The position numbers and the translations under genes are program-made. Below, one piece after another: positions 51,010 through 62,700 of a stretch of DNA of 64,000 bases. Origin of the DNA: Rhynchopus euleeides (Eukaryota > Euglenozoa > Diplonemea > Diplonemida > Diplonemidae); NCBI GenBank assembly GCA_963210315.1, contig OY723262.1, positions 806,001 through 870,000 on the forward strand. Direction: 5' to 3'. The notes under the pieces are model-generated. The model saw only the letters and a list, made by a program, of their open reading frames with translations. It was not told where the DNA came from and searched no databases. Numbering within the stretch: position 1 is the stretch's first letter; each line of letters starts with the position of its first letter.

Positions 51010-52716
51010 TCACATTGTGACGGGCTGCGAGATGCTGTTGTCGAAGTCGTACGGCTTCCCGGTGATGCTCTCGTACAACTGCAGGATGTTCCGTGCTGCT
51101 GCCTCGAAGTGCGAGGAAGAGTCGTAGGAGTCAGAGATGAAGCACTTGCTTGTGGCGCCGTCGTCAGTCGGCTGTGTAGATGTGGTGTGGAGGAAGTGTC
51201 AGATATCGTAGCGTAGTGGGGGCGGTATTGCGGTTGTGCGATAACACCGTGTGGGGTGTGGGCAAGACAAGATGCCTGAACAAAGTTGGGCTTCTGGGAT
51301 GTGGGTGGACAAGCGAGGCTCTTCATAGCAGAGCATGATGAGAAAATCCAAAACAAACGTGTTCGCGTGGCCTCGGGGTGGGTGGGGGAGCGGCATCCCC
51401 CAACAGCGGCAGGGGCAGACCTGGTAGAGCGGGGAGACGGAGAAGAACTTCTCGACGACGCTGTTGCCCAGCAGCTTCATCCCCTGCGCCAGCTCCTTCT
51501 CAGGCTCTTCGGTCTCGACGAAGGTGCTGATGATGGCGACGTACATCCCCTTCGGGAGCACCTTGTGCACCTCCGACAGCTGCATCACGTAGATGTCGTG
51601 CTGCCTTGCGGGCTTGCACTGCGTGTGCGGGATGATCACCTGGCAGCTCTGTGTCTTCGTCCCCTCCACAGGCTTGTTCATCAGGCAGATGCACCGCGCC
51701 ACCTGGCCGACCTCCTTCACACGGTCCGGGAAGTACGTCGGGTCCCCAACAACAAACTTTGCCTTGGCGAACTGGCCACCTGCGTGCACACCCTCGAAGA
51801 CACCGTCTGCGTTGAACTGCAGCTTCTCAACAGGTGTGTCCAGCATGTACGTCCCGCCGTACACAGCGCAGAGGCGTGCGAACACCTGCGGCAGCTCACC
51901 CAGGCCGTACAGCGGGTAGACGAAGGGGGACACCGTGCCGCCCTCGTAGCTGTAGGTGGGTGGGTGTGTAGAGGCGATGTGCTGGGAGGCGTGTCAGGTG
52001 GCGTTGTGCGGCACCCACCAAAGGGCAGGGCACAGGCAGGGAACACGTGGCATGCGCATGACATACAGCCCGAGCGATGTCTCGTACAGCTGGATCTTCT
52101 CGATGGTCTCGTGTGCTCTTCTGTCGAGGTAGAGCTCACTCTCCTGCAGGGCAAGGGCGTGCCCGATGAACTCGATGGTGTCCTTTGCCAGCCCGAAGGC
52201 AGCGAACACCTGCTTCATCGTCTGCTCCATCGGGTTGAGCTTGCCCCAGGTCTTCGGGTTGTTCTTGTCGTAGTCCTGCACCCACCCGAAGAACTTCGCG
52301 GCACGGCGCTTCTCCAGAATGCCCATCAGGGAGGAGGACAGGGCCTCGCGCTCTGTGCAGGGCACCTTGTACAGCTTCGTGTCACGGGCAACGAAGCTGC
52401 CGTCACACAGCATGAACTCCATCTGGTACCGGTTCACCACCGTGGCACGCAGAATCTTCACCAACTCACCGTCTGCCAGGAGGAATTTCGGGATGAGGTC
52501 GATGTTGTACAGATGGGACTTCCCCAGCTCGGCAGGAGGGGGTCCCTTCTGGAAGTTGGTGTACAGCTGCTCCAGGTTCAAGCTGGCGCACTCACCACCA
52601 TAGTAGTTGTTGCGGTCCAGATGCAGGACCTTGTGCCCCGCAACGCTAAGGAGGCCAGAGATGACGCATTCGATCAGCCCAGTACCGCAGACCACGCAGT
52701 CATATTCCTCCTCCAT
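51010..52716 (-). CDS. Rab GDP dissociation inhibitor
   Basis: Three exons, 52716-52067, 51949-51421 and 51171-51010, encode 446 residues, the normal GDI length. Donors are GTATGT and GTCTGC, acceptors CTACAG and ACACAG, phases 2 and 0. The N-terminus has the GTGLIECV dinucleotide-binding-like motif, then LHLDRNNYYGGECASL (conserved region 1). SPFVYPLYGLGELPQVFARL and YGGTYMLDTP form the second conserved region. TDDGATSKCFISDSYDSSSHFE is the typical C-terminal segment. GDI extracts prenylated GDP-bound Rab proteins from membranes and returns them to donor compartments, acting in the cytosol. Length and lack of the long insert separate it from Rab escort protein. A shared two-part motif lies 78 bp upstream of the ATG. 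Confidence 0.97.
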
Positions 52717-52793
52717 CGTGTGCTGCTGTGTACTGTGCTGCACGTGGTGGTGGAAAGTGGGTCCCTGGGAAGGGGCAGGTGTGTGGGAGGGGG

Positions 52794-52840
52794 GCAGCGG
52801 CATCTCAACGCAAATGGACAGGTGACATGAAAATTCAAAA
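52794..52840 (-). promoter_or_regulatory. Two-part upstream motif, GDI gene
   Basis: On the plus strand, GCAGCGG then CATCTCAACGCAAATG (52794-52816), and after 12 bases GAAAATTCAAAA (52829-52840). The same pair lies upstream of the subtilase gene at 59140-59180. In gene direction it reads TTTTGAATTTTC, then CATTTGCGTTGAGATG, 78 bp before the ATG. Candidate core promoter, initiator or 5'-UTR element. Function is inferred only from conservation and position. Confidence 0.55.
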
Positions 52841-53021
52841 AGACGACGTCGCGCCCAAATCCGGCTTCCCACCACCACCACCACCATGTCTGGTTTTCAT
52901 GCAGCAGAAGAAGCGCTACTTACGCACGATCCGGGGACACAGCAGGCAGGCTGGCTGGCAGGACAGCACAGCCCGGCAGTGCCGTGGCCGACGGGCAAAA
53001 CAAAAACAAATTGGGTATATA

Positions 53022-53736
53022 CCGTCACTCAAGTTTTGTTGGTGGGGTAATATATTGGTGGGGTAAATATGTTGGTGGGGTACTAATTTGGTGGATTTGG
53101 GGCTCTGAAAAAAGTTGGTGGGTTATTACCCCACCAACATAATTACCCCTGGGGCGCATTGTACTTGGCGATTTTTTCTGGCACCTGGGATTTGGAGCCC
53201 CCTGCCCACCCACCCCGACTGCGCGTACGCATGTGCGTACGCCGTCCGCACTTTCTGAAACCGCGCTGCGTACGCGTACGCAGAAATTGCGTACGGCTGG
53301 TATTCCAGGTCTCTCAGCACACAGTAGGCCACCCAGTAGGCTGAGCCCTGGCCTTTGCTCTTGCCTTTCACAGACGGTTCCTTCGCGCACAAGTGCAAAA
53401 GGTACGATTACCTACTCGAAGGCTCGAAGGCTGCTGAGGTTGACGACCGATTTGGTGTGCGGACATGGCCGTCTCTTGTACTACATAGACTGCCGTTTGC
53501 AGGCGCCGCACGCCCACGCGTGCGCCGTATGCATTTTCTGGAAAACGTAGCCATCAGCCGGGCCCCTTAGGCGTTCGCCACGAAAACGGTAGTCAGCGAT
53601 GCGCATTGGGGTAATAAATTGGTGGGGTAGATTTGTTGGTGGGGTAAATATGTTGGTGGGGTACTAATTTGGTGGATTTGGGGGTTCTGGAAGAAGTTGG
53701 TGGGTTATTACCCCACCAACATTACTTGAGTGACGG
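53022..53736. mobile_element. TIR element F with Q-like core
   Basis: Ends are CCGTCACTCAAGT and the inverse, flanked by TATA on both sides (TATATA on the right), so the duplication is TA or TATA. Next inside, both arms carry the same-orientation block GTTGGTGGGGTA ... GGTGGATTTGGGG ... TTACCCCACCAACAT (53034-53147, 53606-53720). The centre (53219-53570) is a relative of element Q with CGTACG repeats and CTGGTATTCCAGGTCTCTCA but without Q's TIRs. No gene is supported. Confidence 0.82.
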
Positions 53737-55430
53737 TATATATGGGGAATGAATCATTTGCGCAGAGCCACGTCCAGGCGATCGTCTCTGCAGTACACAA
53801 CAACACATTTGCACATCACACGACCTGAAGGGAGTGGGCAGTGTCTCGCCTGTGCCGCAGCACACGCACTGCCGGAGCGGCGTCGGTGGTGGTTGCAACG
53901 CGTGCTCCGGGACGCGGGTGTCCCAGAGGGCTGCAGAGCACCCACACACCCACACACACACGCACAATCAAGTGAAAAAAGAATGCTGTTGAGAAAGTGC
54001 CGGTCGGTGGCGCTTTGGTAGGAGGGGGTCAGGAACCCACTCTTCAGCCCATAGCGCACGCCACTCCGCTTCGGAAGCCCGAACTGCCCCCACATCCCCG
54101 ACAACACACAGATGCATGCTGCCTAGGGATCTCCGGGAGCCCCTGAAGCCATGGCCACTCTTACACCCCGTGCGTGCGTGCGCACAAGACCACACGCGCG
54201 CAACGGGGCGAGAGGAGACAAAAGAGAAAGAGAATGTGTAAGAGAGACATCCATCATCTCATCACGGGAATCATATTCACACTTTACGTATCCGTGAGAG
54301 TGAGAGAGCAAAGAGAGAGTGAGAGTGAGGCAGCCCCACACCCCTGGCTGGACTTCCCGCTGCTGACAACAGCCCTGCTGGTGCAGAGGTGCAGCATCGC
54401 TGCCGCACCTCTAGCAAGCTGTGTGCCCATCAACCTGCAACCACGCCGCCAGGCTGATGTTGATGCGGTGGTGTCTTCTCCCAAAGGAAGGTGGGGAATA
54501 ACGATATCGAGAATTGCGGCATGCAACGGCATGCCACGCTATATGTCTCTGTGCGGAGGGCCGCAGTGGAAACCCCAGGGAACAGGGGCCGCCAGACTTA
54601 ACCCGGAGGACAAATGAATACAAGGGCAAGCCGGGTCGGGTCGGGTCGGGTCGGGTCGGCGGGGTGAGTTGATGCAGAGCAACGAGGGAGGGGGGGGGGG
54701 GAGAGAGAGGGTTCGGCATCGAAACCAGTGTCACACCGTGTGGGGTGAAGGGGTGAATCCTTCGGGAGTGTGGTTCCGGAGGGGGGAGGTGCTGCTCGCC
54801 CGTTCAGAGCTGGCACCGCCTTAAAAATCCCACAGGCGATAACTGGGTGAAGTGAAAGAGAGAGTCACACACTCGCATGGCTGCGAGGGTGAGGAGGGCA
54901 AGCCAACCCAAGCCCTGCCCACAAGGGAGCAGGGTGGGAGCTGCAAACATTAACATGGCCCCTTTGTAATGCGAGAGAGAGGGGGGGGGGGATGGAAGAG
55001 AGAGAACAAAATATAGGGAGGGAGTGTAGTTTGTGTTTGTGTGACATGCTGTCAACGTCCTTGTCTGTAGGACATCTTCCGCGCATGCACATATGCTGAC
55101 CTATTCTACGGCTATGAGGCAACGCCCGAATACACCAGACAGTCTGCCATGTCGCCTGGCATGCCGTGGCATCCCAACACGATAATTCTATGTCTGCACA
55201 CGCCCTGCAAAAAAGGTGGCGCCGGGGTGGGGTGGGGTGGCGCCCCTCATTGATGAGCGTGGACAGCCCAACAGGGGAAGGGCAAGGGTGCCGGAAGAAA
55301 ATGATTTTCTGACACGGGGGGAGAAGACAAGAATGGTTTCAAATTTGTTACAGGAGGAGGTGACACTGGATACTGACCAGCAGCAGTAGCATCATCATCA
55401 TCATCATCATAACCTTGTTCAGTATCAGCA
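53737..55430. other. Intergenic stretch with (GGGTC)n
   Basis: It contains five GGGTC units near 54631-54658, GA-rich repeats at 54290-54330 and 54690-54710, and CAT/ATC repeats at 55388-55412 just downstream of the subtilase stop. Nothing coding is supported. An N-terminal CA-rich tract lies at 53945-53965. Confidence 0.45.
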
Positions 55431-58400
55431 TCAGCACAGCAGCTGCATCTCGTCGACCCAAACAGGCACGCTGCGCCGCGCAACCACCTCGACACGGCTG
55501 ACGGCATCGAACCCATGCGGCAACGCCATGGGGTGCCCCCCCGGGTGGCCGTCAACTTTGATGGAGAAGCGGCGCTGCTGCCAGTCGAAGGAGACCACGA
55601 CGTGCTGGAACCTGTGGGGCCGCACCAGGGCCCCCGACCACCCCCACTTGCTCCACTGCTGCCCCCCCAAGGTGTTGGAGTACACCCGCCCGTTGTGCAC
55701 CGCGTGGATCACGTTGACAACCGCGCCGCCCGGTGCGTGGAGGCGGAAGTTCAGCTGCGCGTTGCTCGACAGCACCTTGGTGTGCACGCTGAAGGCGCGG
55801 CTGTGTCTGCGCCACCTCCAACACCAGCGGCACACGCGCCCCCATCAGCACCAGCGACCCAGCCCCAGAGACACGGACGGTCCTGCTGACATGCACGTCC
55901 CAACCTGTCCCCTTTGGCAGCTCCCGCTCCGAATCGAACCCAAACGATTGCACGCTGCACGCCTTGCTTGTGGGTGGCTGCGGCACTGGCGTGGGAGGCA
56001 CAGGCACAGGCGTGGGCGGAACAGCGGTGGGAGGCGCACGTGTCGGTGTCGGCGGCAGAGGCGTCGGCTGCGTCGGCGCAGATGTTGCAGGCACAGCAGT
56101 GTTCGTGTTCTCGCACGCCACGTCCACGGTGAACCGGCTGTCGGTCGAATCCGAGTCGAAGTGGGCGTGGATCACAACGACGCCTGCATGGCGGGACGCC
56201 GGCACCGCAACGGCCCCTGTGAGCGGGCCGTTGGGGTACGAAGAAGACGGGCGGAACTCCGCCCCCACCTCCTCCAGCACCTCAACACGGTCCTTGGGGG
56301 CCGCCGTCTGGAAGCCCGTCCACCTCAGCACCGCATCCTCCCCCGCAGGGCACGCCACGCGCCAGCACGTCAGTGTGTGCGGCCTGCCCGAGTGCACGTG
56401 CCGGATCTGCGTGTGTGCCTCGCCCACCACAGGCACGCGGTCCGCCTCCACGCACACATCCGGGTACTCCGGTGCGGTCGGGGCAGGTGTTGCCGGTGCG
56501 TCTGTCGGAGCCAGCGCGTCGGCACCGCACGTGAACCGCCCCACGAGATGGTTCAGCCGGCTGTCCCCCGAGGTCCAGTGCGCCTCGACCACCACAGGGT
56601 TCCGGAAGGGCAGCCAAGGCAGGGCAAGGTCGCCCCACAGCCTGCCCTGGTTGTGGAAATCAGTCCCGTTCTGCTCGTACAGCACCACGTAGTCTTTGGA
56701 ACCGAAGGTGTAGAAGGTCGGCAACACCAGCGTCAGCACCTCCCCACGCGCGCACTCCATGCGCCAGCAGTGCCGGTCGAACTGCGTCTGTGCCAGCTCG
56801 AAGCCCCCCTGGCGCCTGCCCGTCAGCAGCGTGTTCGTCCCGGTGCAGCGGCTGGGCCACACAGGGGCCGGTGCCGGCGTCCGCAGCAACGGGGAGGCCG
56901 TTGCCGGGGCAGGCGTCGGTGCCACCGGTGCCGGCGGCAGCGGCGCCGGCGTCGGCGGCAGGGTTGCCCCGCATGTGTAGGTGGCACGGAATCCGCCAGC
57001 CGTCCGCCCATTCCCGCTGTGGAACCGGATTGTCGTGGGCCCGCTGAACTGCCTCGTCGGTGCGGCGGTCCCGGTGTACGAGTCCACAACGGCAAACGTG
57101 CGGTAGCCGCTCTCGACCTCGGAAATGATGTTGATGAACGCATCCCCGGGCTGCAGGTCGAAGAACTCCCACTCCAGCACGACCGTGCTGTTGCACGCAA
57201 TCCGCCAGCAGATGGCCTCCGAGTTGCTGTAGTTCAGGTGCGCAATGCTGCCCGCCGCGTCCACCAGGTTCACCGATGCCGCCCGGCACATGAAGGGGAA
57301 CGTGAAGCCGGACGGGGGCGGGACTGCGGGTGCTGCTGTTGCCGGTGCAAGCGTGCTGCCGGCGCACTGGTACGAGATCGAGAACCCCTGCTCGTTGTCA
57401 AACCCGCCCGACTCGAGATGCAGCAGCACCTCATCCCCGAACTGCACCGCCGTGCCCAGAGGGGGCAGCTGGCCCCTCCGGTCCGCAAACGCCGTCCCGT
57501 TCACATACAGAAAGTCTGTGGTGAAGAAGGAGTTCAGCCGGAATGCGTTGTACGTCAGCGCCAACCCGCCGCCCGGGCACCGCACACGCCAGCAGATGTT
57601 CACCGACGTGGGGTAGCCGTAGCCCTTCCCCCTGGGGAAGGTGATGTCACCTGTCCCTGTCGCCACCGTGTCCTCGACGTAGGTCTCGAAGCAGTTCTGC
57701 TGCACAGCGTTGTAGCCTGCCGGCACAGGCGCCGCCTTCTCCTGGCACGGCACGTGCAGCAGCTTGTTGGGCGAAGCGCTGCCCAGATCCCCGATCTTCC
57801 CATCCAGCGCCTGCGCCACAAGCCAGTCGCGCACCTCCTGCGGCCCCGGCACCTCGACCTGCTGGCTGATGTACGCCGCTGCGACCCCCGCAACAAGGGG
57901 GCTGGCCATCGACGTCCCGCTGATCACCTGCCACCCCGCGAACCCGGGCGCGTGGCGCCGCTCGAACCTGTACTGCGAACGCGACGAGTTCACATTCACC
58001 CCAGGGGCGAAGATGTCGACGCACTTCCCGTAGTTGCTGAAGGAGGCAATCACATCCCCTCGCCGGTCCACAACCGAGGTTGCCCCGACGGTGATGGCGG
58101 CCGACGCCCGTGCGGGGCTCCTGTGGCACGCGTCCCCGTTCTCGTTGCCCGCCGACACAACCACCGTTATGTTCTCCTTCACAGCCGCCTCGACCACCCC
58201 GTCCAGGAAGGTCGAGTTCGTCCCCCCAAGCGACATGTTGATCACACTGCGCCGCCGCCCCGTCCGCCGCATCCGCAACACGGCGAACTCGATCCCCCGC
58301 GCAATCACTGAGTACGGCCCCGACAGCGCGGGGTTCAGCACCTGCACGGCAATGATGTTGGCCGCCTTTGCAAACCCGTACGTCGACCCCGCAACCGTCC

Positions 58401-59004
58401 CGGCCACGTGCGTCCCGTGCCCGTGCACGTCCCGCACCGTCCCGTATGCAGAGAACCCTTGCACGCACCGGCCCCGCAGCTCCACGTGGTCGCAGTCCAC
58501 CCCGGAATCAAGGACATACACGTCCACCCCCGCGCCCCACGAGGCGTTGTGCGCGAAGCTCGGCGGCATTGCGCTCCCCTCCACAACCGTCCGCCGCAGG
58601 TTCCACGGCACCGCCGCACCGCCCTGCATGTCGGGGCACTCGAACCCGGACGCGTGTCCCTCGACGTTCCGCTCCGCCAGCTTGAACCGGTACTTCCCCT
58701 GCGCCCGCTGCAGCTGCGAGGGGGTCAGCGACACGGTGAACCCGAAGAAGTGAGGCGGGAGGGCCAGCATCGTCTGGTGTGCCAGCTTCGCCTTGCTCTG
58801 CGGGGTGGAGCCCGGCGGGTGCATCTCGCTGTCGAGCTCCCGGGCCAGCTGCTCCAGCTGCTCCGACGTCTCCACATCCGCCACCACGTTGTACTCCGCA
58901 AGCCCCTCCTCCTCCCCTGCCGCCGCAACCTCCGCCACCGCGCTGCAGCCGTGCATCTGCATCACCAGCAGCAGGCACGCCGCGCTGCCGACGAGCATCC
59001 TCAT
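55431..59004 (-). CDS. Secreted subtilase (S8) with four CUB-like domains and a LamG-like end; frame break near 55810
   Basis: About 1190 residues if read through the break. A signal peptide (1-22) is followed by an I9-type propeptide to about 115. The peptidase S8 domain is of the proteinase-K type with an intact triad: D166 (VYVLDSGVD), H196 (HGHGTHVAGT), S365 (ISGTSMASP), plus oxyanion N287 (SAGNENGD). Four CUB-like modules follow, each with a CWR-C core (NICWRVRC, AICWRIAC, HCWRMEC, TCWRVAC), separated by Pro/Ala/Thr linkers. After residue ~1060 the main frame degenerates to a stop at 55552. The neighbouring frame continues as a plausible LamG/concanavalin-like sandwich (FSVHTKVLSSNAQLNF ... 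WVDEMQLLC) to a stop at 55431. The switch lies around 55805-55835. A frameshift, a sequencing error or a tiny intron could explain it. The start is the ATG at 59004 directly before the signal peptide. Confidence 0.9.
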
Positions 59005-59758
59005 CACACGACCTGCGAGTGCAACGTCCCCGGGAGTCCTTCCGGTGCTGTGTGTGTGTGTGTCTCTTTATGCGAGGAACCCTCTGTGTGTGTGGGTGGT
59101 GGTGGTGGTGGTGTGGGTGTGTCGGCTTGTGGGTGCGGGTGCAGTGGCATCTCAACGCAAATGACCCTCGAACATTCAAAATTCTGCCGACTTCTCTTCA
59201 CCTGCAGTTGATACCATCATCAGGTTCCACACCCTTCACCTCGCCTGGAATGAAGGAATCACAGGAACACGCTGCACTCCACCGACTGTCGAGGTCCACA
59301 TGCTGAGGAATCTCCAGTCTAGTTGGCTGTTGTCCAGCGGTTCCAGCGTTTGGTGAAAGCAAGACCCGCACGAACCTATCGGAACGAAGCGTGCTGCCGC
59401 GGGGCTGGCAACTGAGAGACAATTTTGGTCTACGGTACAAAGACATCGCAGAGCCCCGATGCCGTGTGTGCGAAAGAGAAGGGTCTACTGCAGCACCGGG
59501 GCTTACTGCATCCTCTCACCCCCCTCTTGTGTGCCTGACAACACTATGAAAAACTGCCCGCTCCCACGGGGGTATACTCTAGGTTCGTTTATAATTCTTA
59601 CAGAACTTGCAACCCGGGCCCCTTGCTGCCGAACCAGCCACGCTCCCTCGTCCACCTACAAACCGCAGACACCCGCCCTCGCCAACTGCGCCGCGCCCGC
59701 TGCACCCTCAGCGGCACTCAAAGAGACAGCACACCCCCGCCGCCGCCCTGCCTCCATT
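59005..59758. other. Spacer between subtilase and WW/metacaspase-like genes
   Basis: It includes GT and GGT microsatellites (59048-59058, 59093-59115), the two-part motif (separate entry) and otherwise ordinary sequence, part of which must be the 3' UTR of the upstream gene on the minus strand. Confidence 0.5.
59140..59180 (-). promoter_or_regulatory. Two-part upstream motif, subtilase gene
   Basis: On the plus strand, GCAGTGG then CATCTCAACGCAAATG (59140-59162), and after 6 bases GAACATTCAAAA (59169-59180). It differs from the GDI copy at one base in the first part and one in the second. It lies 136 bp upstream of the subtilase ATG, in the same orientation relative to the gene. Confidence 0.55.
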
Positions 59759-62700
59759 TCACTTCAGCAGACGCAACACCTCCATCAGCACCTCGTCTGG
59801 AGGGGCACGCCCCGCCTCCAGCTGACTCACAATCCCCTCGAGCTGCTGCAGGTGCTCGAGCTTCCTCTGATACTCTGCGCCGCTCTCGGGAACTGCTTGT
59901 GAGACTGCCTGGCTGTGAGGTGCGACAGGCGCATCCCCTCCTTGCACTGGGCCGCCACTTGGGCCACTTGGGTGGTGCTGGGGCCACGCCTCCACGTGCC
60001 CCCCGGGGCGTTCTGCATCCGGGGGCAAGGCTTGCCCGGCACCGCGCGCTGGCGAGATCCGCCCCACCACCTGCGCCGACGCTGCGGTGTGCGGCATACG
60101 CAGGCTTGCGCTCCGCGGCACTGCCTGCTGCATATCGCTGCCACCTGGGCCCTGCTGTGGGGGCGCTGCCGTGCTTCCCCCCGCACTGAGTGCATCCGAC
60201 TGCCGCGGCGATACCGCGCTCGGCTCCGGCGGCGGAGGGACGAGCAGCGACTGGCTCGGGAGGTCCGCCTGCGGCATGGTCGCCAGCTCTGCCGTGGAGC
60301 GCGTCTGGTTGCCCACCCCCGCAGGCGCGGTGCCCGTTGCGCTGACGGCATCCGAGGGCTGCGAGCGGAAGTCCACCGGCAGCTTCGCCAGGGAGGCTGA
60401 GGTGAGGTGCACCGGCGCAAACAGGTCCAGCTGCCCGTCAGCCTGGATCGTCGTGTTGTGCGGGGTGATGCTGGGCACCTGCGGGGTCCACCCACCCCCT
60501 GGCGCCGTGGTTGCGCTCCGCAAGCCCCCCGCACTGCCGTCAGAGGACGGATGCTGCTGCTGATGCTGCTCCAGGCTGTGCAGCTCCCGCACGAGACCCT
60601 CCTGCGGCCACACCGCCAGGGCGCCTGTCGCAGGCGACGAGGGGGGCACGGTGTCGTGCTGGCTCGCAGGCATCCCGACATTCAGCGGTGCCTCGACAGG
60701 GCTCGGCGTTGCCGCCGATGTGTGCCCCAGCGGTGCCGAGAGGGGCGCTGGCGCTGCAGCCGACACCTGCCCCACCGGTACCGAGGGGGGCGGCACTGCC
60801 GCCGATGCTGGCGCCGCCACAGAAGAGAGTGGGGCAGGCACCTCCCCAGCACCCTGCTGCACGTGCCCCAGCTGGTAGCGCAGCGGCTGCCCTGCGGGCG
60901 ACGCTTCGTCCCTCCTGCTCGCTAAGCAGCTGACGACGCACTGCGCATGTGGGCCCATGCGCGTGCGTATGCCCTCCAGGATGTCCTCCACAGGCACGCC
61001 CTGTGGCGTGGCGTGTTCCGTCGCCTGCATGAAGCCTGTTGCCACCGCCCCCAGTGGCGGGAAGCCATCTGTCGGCCCGAACACCGTGACCAGCGGGGAC
61101 ACGCTGGAGGAGTGGAGGGGTGCCGACACGACGGTGGACCCCTGCTCCAGGTTGTCGACCTGGTCTGGGAAATCCATCACCTTGCAGCCGGGTGCGATGT
61201 CCAGCAGCAGTGTGATGCGCACGGTGTGCGGGAGGGCCGCGTTGTTGATAGCAGCCTCGATATCCGCCCCCGACACATTCATGTTGTCCGTCGTCAGCAG
61301 CGCCCCGCCGTTGGCACCCCCGCCGAAGAAGATGAAAAGGCGGTCGCTCTGCGTCGCGCCCCCCAGCAGCCACTCCAGGCCCCGCATGATGTTGGCGCGG
61401 GACGGCTGCTCCGACCCGCCGAGCCTGTCGGACAGCACCAGCTGGTTTTTGAAACCGTTGACGCCCAGATGCCGGGAGAGGCGCTGCAGAGTCTCTGTCT
61501 CTGGCGCCCCGACGAGCAGGGCTGCGTCGCCCTGCCCGCACCGCAGGGGCGACACAGGCGATGGCGTGGGGTGGTGCCGCTGGGCCCGCAGGGGCGTGCG
61601 CTGTCGCGGCATGCTGTCCGGGTGGTATGCGCTCAGCTGCTGCGGCAGCGTGCCGACCACGGGCTGTGGCTCCTGAGGTGGAGGTACGTCGCCTGCGACA
61701 GGCTTTCGCCACTGCTTCCCACCGGAAGGCGTGTGCACGTAGAAGACGTGGCCCTGTGTAGGGGGTGTAGGTGGGTGGTAGGAGCTTTGGTTGCGTGGCT
61801 TGAAAAGAGAGCATCTGTGGCACCCGCTGGATTTGTGAACCTGTTAGCTGAGGTCTATACAAAATATATCGCAGTCGTCTTCACGTTCTTCATCGGTTCG
61901 CGGTTCTCAATTCGGCGTTGGTGCGGAGGAAACAGATCACCATGCAGCGCAGTGGACATACCAGATTGTTCTCCACGCACGTCCAGCCCTGAGGCAGGTT
62001 GCTGTTCAGCGGGAGGGCAGGGGGCTCCGGCCCGTACATCCGCACGAGTGACGAGAAGAGCGACTCCTCCATGCCTTGGTACTCACGCAAGGTCATCACG
62101 GCAGAGGGGAGCCTGTGGCGAGGGAAGGGTGGTGGCATGCCATACGAGCAAGGCGCAGAAGCAAAGCGGAAAAAGGGCCTCCCCCACAGGGCCACACGAC
62201 CACCATCCCGACACACGGCACCTCTCTGTTTAACGTCGGTCGCACCGAGCAACCTCTGCTGATACCCTCCACACACACTCAGCTGAACAGCCCCCACCCA
62301 CCTCCCCGACCCACCAACACAAACCAGCCATACTTCTGCGGGCAGTACGCCTGATAGAACCTCACAATCCGATCCCGGAACCCACTCGGCGTCTTCGACC
62401 CACTCGCAGGCCTCCTCCCTGCCGGAGACTGCGCCCTCTGCCCCCCTGTGCCCTGCGGTTCGCCGTACACCACCTGGAGCGTGGTCCAGCCGGGGGCGGA
62501 GGTGAAGCGGAAGCTGTCTTTGAAGAAGACCCACACGGGGCCGATGTGCCCCGCACGCGCCTGATACATGAAGCCCTTCACCGCAGGGTGCGACAGGGCA
62601 TACGCCTGTGCATCCGTCACAGTCATCATCACGGGTGATCCCTCCATGTTGGGCCCCTGCAGATAGCCCTCTAGCATGCGGAACTGCCCATCAGGCACTG

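Noticed and set aside
51286..52830. 514-codon plus-strand frame
   Set aside because: Antisense to the GDI exons and runs straight through their introns, so it is a shadow of the real gene.
54631..54658. (GGGTC)n as a telomere-type repeat
   Set aside because: Only about five units in the middle of a gene-bearing region. More likely a microsatellite.
55528..58311. 927-codon open frame on the plus strand
   Set aside because: It is antisense to the subtilase gene, which has an intact catalytic triad. The frame is open only because of high GC and codon bias.
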